Of a stretch of 26,283 bases of DNA, positions 23,089 through 26,283 are shown piece by piece (position 1 is the first letter of the stretch; each line of letters opens with the position of its first letter). The stretch comes from Pseudomonadota bacterium (GTDB taxonomy: Bacteria > Bdellovibrionota > Bacteriovoracia > Bacteriovoracales > Bacteriovoracaceae): NCBI GenBank assembly GCA_021299675.1, contig JAJTIF010000316.1, positions 1 through 26,283 on the forward strand. The letters run 5' to 3'. The notes beneath the pieces were generated by a model. The model was not told the origin of the DNA. It saw only the letters and a list, made by a program, of their open reading frames with translations, and did not search any database. The position numbers and the translations under genes were made by a program.

Positions 23089-23291
23089 TTTGTGCTCTCA
23101 ATTCCCTTGCCAAGAAGGAGTCAGCCGTGCCATTTTTATCAAAACCTGTACTAGAGAGTCGCAAGCCATGAAAGGATATCAAACTATCCTCCATTATAAG
23201 ACCAAAAATTACTCTTCAGTATCTCTTTTTATTTTTACTACTTTCGACAATTCTTATCCGCAACATTTCTCACTCCAATGGAAGGAAAACC
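23089..23291. promoter_or_regulatory. Divergent region between uvrB and pyrB
   Basis: It must contain promoters for both genes, but no strong -35/-10 pair was recognised. It holds a six-pair inverted repeat (AGGATA 23173-23178, TATCCT 23185-23190) followed by a pyrimidine-rich stretch before the pyrB ribosome binding site (AAGGA). A short open frame from ATG 23168 runs into pyrB. This could be a leader for pyrimidine-responsive control, but no terminator with a T-tract was found. Confidence 0.3.
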
Positions 23292-24191
23292 GTGATTCAA
23301 CACTTCACTGGTCTGTCTGATCTCTCCGCTCAACAAATACACTCCCTCATCGAGAGGGCCGTCGAATTTTCTTCCATTGACCGTCAGCAATTAAAAAAAG
23401 TTCTCCCTCACAGTGTGATTGCGAATGTGTTCTTCGAGCCCAGCACTCGCACACGAATTTCCTTCGAGATGGCTGCCAAGCTTCTGGGCTCTGAGGTTAT
23501 CAACTTTGACCTCTCTAACTCCAGCGTCAAGAAAGGTGAAACACTCTACGACACTCTCCGCACACTGGAAGCGATTGGCTGCGACGCCATCGTTCTGCGC
23601 CACTCGGATGATCGAATCTTTGAAACCATCAAAGAAAAGTTCACCATTCCCTTGATCAATGCAGGAGCGGGCCGCTTCGAGCACCCCAGTCAGGGTCTGC
23701 TGGATCTTTACACGCTCAAGCACGAGTTCGGAAAACTGGAAGGACTTAACATAACGATTCTGGGCGACGTGAAACATTCGCGAGTCGCAGGCACGATGAT
23801 CATTTGTGCCCAAAAGCTCGGTCTAAACATTACCATTTGTGCCCCAGAAAACTTTATTCCGGCGCAGCTGTCGGCCAACTGCAAACTCTCGACGATAGAG
23901 AACTCACTTCCTAGCGCCGATGCGGTCATGTGCTTACGAAACCAGTTCGAGCGACACGAGCTGGTTGACTTCGACGCCCAAGCCTATCACCTCGAGTGGG
24001 GGCTGACTAACGAGCGCGCTCAAATGCTTCCTAGTCACGCCATCATCATGCATCCAGCGCCGATCAATCGAGGAATGGAGATTGCAGATGAGCTCGTCGA
24101 ATCGAAGCAATCCAGAATTTTTCAACAGATGACAAACGGGGTCTATTCCCGCATGAGTATTTTAGAATGGATATTAAAGGGAACACTATGA
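23292..24191 (+). CDS. pyrB: Aspartate carbamoyltransferase catalytic subunit
   Basis: A 299-residue enzyme joining carbamoyl phosphate and aspartate to N-carbamoylaspartate, the committed step of pyrimidine synthesis. Carbamoyl-phosphate motif STRTR is at residues 51-55 (FFEPSTRTRISFEMA), followed by LRHSDD, HPSQGLLDLYTL, GDVKHSRVAGT and HPAPINRGMEI. Length is typical. The start is GTG with AAGGA five bases upstream. No pyrI regulatory subunit follows; instead the stop overlaps the carA start (ATGA), so pyrB, carA and carB form a pyrimidine operon that supplies its own carbamoyl phosphate. Confidence 0.96.
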   Translation: MIQHFTGLSDLSAQQIHSLIERAVEFSSIDRQQLKKVLPHSVIANVFFEPSTRTRISFEMAAKLLGSEVINFDLSNSSVKKGETLYDTLRTLEAIGCDAIVLRHSDDRIFETIKEKFTIPLINAGAGRFEHPSQGLLDLYTLKHEFGKLEGLNITILGDVKHSRVAGTMIICAQKLGLNITICAPENFIPAQLSANCKLSTIENSLPSADAVMCLRNQFERHELVDFDAQAYHLEWGLTNERAQMLPSHAIIMHPAPINRGMEIADELVESKQSRIFQQMTNGVYSRMSILEWILKGTL

Positions 24192-25249
24192 GGCTTTGGC
24201 TCGAAGACGGACATTCTTTTGAAGGGCAATCAGTCGGTGCACCAATTGACAAGATCACGGAGATGGCAGAGGTGGTGTTCAACACATCGATGACAGGCTA
24301 CCAGGAGATCATATCCGACCCCTCCTACTGTGACCAAATCGTGGTCATGACTTATCCTTTGATAGGCCAGTACGGCGTAAACAAGGATGACTTTGAAAGC
24401 ATGGTGCCTGCGCTGAAGGGACTTATCGTACACGAGATCTGTGAGACACCATCAAACTGGCGCTCAGAGTACTCGCTCAGTGACCTTCTCGTGGAATACG
24501 GCATCCCTGCCCTTCAGGGGATCGACACCCGAGAGCTCACAAAATACCTGAGGACCAAGGGATCGATGAAAGCCGCCTTAGCTCCAGATTCAGTGAGCAA
24601 AGAAGAAGTCATGGCCTATCTGAAGCAGCCGATGCGCAGAGACCAAATCAGTCGCGTCTCCACCAAACACTCTATCCACTTCCCCGGTGAGGGCAAACGT
24701 GTAGTGCTGATGGATTTTGGGTACAAGAAAAACATCCTGCGAAACCTCCTCAAACGCAACTGCGACGTGGTTGTGGTTCCCTGGGACTCCGACGTTCAAA
24801 GCATTATGAAGTTCAAGCCAAGCGGTATTCTGCTTTCAAATGGGCCCGGCGATCCTAAAGATGTCCCCTCTGTTCTCCCTGTGATCAGAAAACTCCAAGA
24901 GCTCACACCGATGATGGCGATCTGCATGGGGCACCAGCTCTTTGCCTTGGCCAATGGAGCGGACACAGAGAAACTCAAGTTTGGACATCGAGGCGCCAAC
25001 CACCCAGTGCTGGATCTGAAATCAGACCGCACCTTTATCACCTCGCAAAACCACAGTTATGCTGTCAGAAAAGATTCCATCGCCGCCACTCCATTGGAGC
25101 TCACTCAGATTAATTTGAATGATGACTCCGTCGAGGGGTTAGCCCATAAAGAGTTTCCGGCCTTTTCTGTGCAGTACCACCCCGAAGCTTATCCGGGACC
25201 GGAAGACACACAGTGGCTCTTTGATGCGTTTATGCAAAGTATGAAATAA
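24188..25249 (+). CDS. carA: Carbamoyl-phosphate synthase small (glutaminase) subunit
   Basis: A 353-residue subunit that hydrolyses glutamine and passes ammonia to CarB. The N-terminal domain carries GYQEIISDPSYCDQIVVMTYP. The class I amidotransferase domain shows LLSNGPGDPKD, nucleophile C246 (ICMGHQLFALANG) and H331/E333 (YHPEAYPGPEDT). The start at 24188 has AAAGGGA upstream and overlaps the pyrB stop by four bases; an earlier in-frame ATG at 24167 lies inside pyrB and is less likely. CarB follows after 12 bases. Confidence 0.96.
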   Translation: MRLWLEDGHSFEGQSVGAPIDKITEMAEVVFNTSMTGYQEIISDPSYCDQIVVMTYPLIGQYGVNKDDFESMVPALKGLIVHEICETPSNWRSEYSLSDLLVEYGIPALQGIDTRELTKYLRTKGSMKAALAPDSVSKEEVMAYLKQPMRRDQISRVSTKHSIHFPGEGKRVVLMDFGYKKNILRNLLKRNCDVVVVPWDSDVQSIMKFKPSGILLSNGPGDPKDVPSVLPVIRKLQELTPMMAICMGHQLFALANGADTEKLKFGHRGANHPVLDLKSDRTFITSQNHSYAVRKDSIAATPLELTQINLNDDSVEGLAHKEFPAFSVQYHPEAYPGPEDTQWLFDAFMQSMK

Positions 25250-25261
25250 TAGGGAGAAGTC

Positions 25262-26283
25262 ATGCCTCGTCACCAGCACCTCAAAAAAGTTCTCGTCATC
25301 GGCTCCGGCCCCATCGTGATTGGCCAGGCGGCAGAGTTTGATTACTCCGGCACACAAGCTGTTCACTCACTCAAAGAAGAGGGCGTCGAAGTCATTCTTG
25401 TGAACTCTAACCCCGCTACCATCATGACAGACGAGGAAACGGCGGATAAAGTTTTCATCGAACCTCTCACCACGAGTTTCATCTCTCGGATTCTGCACCA
25501 AGAGAAACCAGACGGAGTGCTTGCGACCCTGGGCGGGCAGACGGCACTTAATCTAGCCTTGAGTTTAAAAGAGTCTGGAGTACTCGACCGCTTAGGTATT
25601 GAACTCCTGGGCTGTAATATGGAAACCATCCAAAAAGCTGAAGATAGAAAACTCTTCAAGGAACTGATGCAAGAGATCGGTGAGCCCGTGCCAGAGAGTA
25701 TCATCACGAAGACTGTCGACGATGCTGTGGAGTTTTCTAAAAAGATCGGATTCCCTCTGATCGTCAGGCCTGCCTACACCCTCGGTGGCACTGGCGGGGG
25801 GATTGTCAAAAACGAAGAAGAGCTAAGAGTTATCACGCACAAAGGCCTGCAGGCTTCGCCGATTCACCAGTGCTTAGTCGAGCGATCGATTGCGGGCTTC
25901 AAGGAGATTGAGTACGAAGTGATCCGAGATGCTAAAGATAACTGCATCATCATCTGTAACATGGAAAACTTTGACCCCGTCGGTGTCCACACCGGAGACT
26001 CCATCGTGTTTGCGCCCAGCCAAACACTCTCCGATCGCGACTACCAGCTCCTGCGTTCGTCAGCTCTCAAAATCATTCGTGCGCTTAACATTCAAGGGGG
26101 ATGTAACGTTCAGTACGCGCTGGACGCACATTCAAACCAATACTACGTCATTGAGGTGAATCCGCGGGTTTCCCGCTCCTCTGCCCTCGCCTCCAAGGCG
26201 ACCGGCTACCCCATCGCAAAAATTGCGGCTAAGATCGCCATTGGCATGAGCCTGGATGAGATCATGAATCCAGTCACAAAAAA
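25262..26283 (+). CDS. carB: Carbamoyl-phosphate synthase large subunit, N-terminal part (cut by window edge)
   Basis: The first 340 codons of CarB, which makes carbamoyl phosphate from ammonia, bicarbonate and two ATP. The frame stays open to the end of the window; the full protein would be about 1070 residues. The N-terminal pre-ATP-grasp domain is clear (KVLVIGSGPIVIGQAAEFDYSG cut here as VLVIGSGPIVIGQ and AAEFDYSG, then NSNPATIMTD). The first ATP-grasp domain follows, with PLIVRPAYTLGGTGGG, KEIEYEVIRD, NFDPVGVHTGDSI and the metal-binding EVNPRVSRSSALASKATG. The start at 25262 has AGGGAG upstream. Confidence 0.96.
   Translation, partial: MPRHQHLKKVLVIGSGPIVIGQAAEFDYSGTQAVHSLKEEGVEVILVNSNPATIMTDEETADKVFIEPLTTSFISRILHQEKPDGVLATLGGQTALNLALSLKESGVLDRLGIELLGCNMETIQKAEDRKLFKELMQEIGEPVPESIITKTVDDAVEFSKKIGFPLIVRPAYTLGGTGGGIVKNEEELRVITHKGLQASPIHQCLVERSIAGFKEIEYEVIRDAKDNCIIICNMENFDPVGVHTGDSIVFAPSQTLSDRDYQLLRSSALKIIRALNIQGGCNVQYALDAHSNQYYVIEVNPRVSRSSALASKATGYPIAKIAAKIAIGMSLDEIMNPVTK

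Noticed and set aside
23089..23170. LexA/SOS operator upstream of uvrB
   Set aside because: No palindrome matching known LexA-box patterns was found; the lineage's LexA motif is uncertain, so absence is not proof.
23168..23291. PyrL-like leader peptide and attenuator for pyrB
   Set aside because: A short open frame and pyrimidine-rich run exist, but there is no terminator hairpin with a T-tract, so attenuation is not supported.
22934..23320. Plus-strand open frame across the start of uvrB and the pyrB leader
   Set aside because: It is mostly antisense to uvrB, has no family features, and overlaps the pyrB start in another frame.

Overview
The window is a gene-dense stretch of a Gram-negative bacterial chromosome of roughly balanced GC content. 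The gene set suggests a member of the Bdellovibrionota or a close relative: a short flagellin without outer domains, two HD-GYP-like proteins with eroded catalytic motifs, a TPR protein ending in an OmpR-type winged helix, and many small secreted proteins of unknown family. This placement is an inference from gene content, not from a phylogenetic marker. No tRNA, rRNA, insertion sequence, integrase or CRISPR array was seen.

Layout. Positions 1-2607 (minus) hold a TPR/winged-helix regulator, a secreted protein of unknown function, a RimI-like acetyltransferase and the start of rimP. A 317-base divergent intergenic region leads to thrS (plus, lacking the TGS domain), a degenerate HD-GYP protein and two small genes. 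Positions 6573-15279 form an aromatic-compound block. On the minus strand a fused IorA-IorB-type arylpyruvate:ferredoxin oxidoreductase overlaps a Nudix/metallo-beta-lactamase fusion. Divergently, 4-hydroxyphenylpyruvate dioxygenase is followed by paaG (interrupted by two in-frame stops) and paaH (split into two coupled reading frames). A LOG-family protein and an aldehyde dehydrogenase with a one-base frameshift follow. Positions 16838-19624 hold a second degenerate HD-GYP protein, flagellin with a recognisable sigma-28 promoter, and a small receiver-like protein. Positions 19621-23088 (minus) are uvrB, a small secreted protein and a metallophosphoesterase, overlapping one another. Positions 23292 to the end are the pyrimidine operon pyrB-carA-carB, with carB cut by the window edge.

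How the genes fit together. Arylpyruvates from Phe, Tyr and Trp have two fates here: oxidative decarboxylation to arylacetyl-CoA by the oxidoreductase, or conversion of 4-hydroxyphenylpyruvate to homogentisate by the dioxygenase. PaaG and PaaH belong to the phenylacetyl-CoA ring-opening pathway, which would use the first product. The broken paaG and the frameshifted aldehyde dehydrogenase suggest that part of this block is decaying, or that the assembly has local errors.

Structural themes: all four convergent gene pairs overlap at their stop codons; two genes (rimP and the second HD-GYP-like gene) have start codons directly abutting the T-tract of an intrinsic-terminator-like hairpin, with no visible Shine-Dalgarno sequence.
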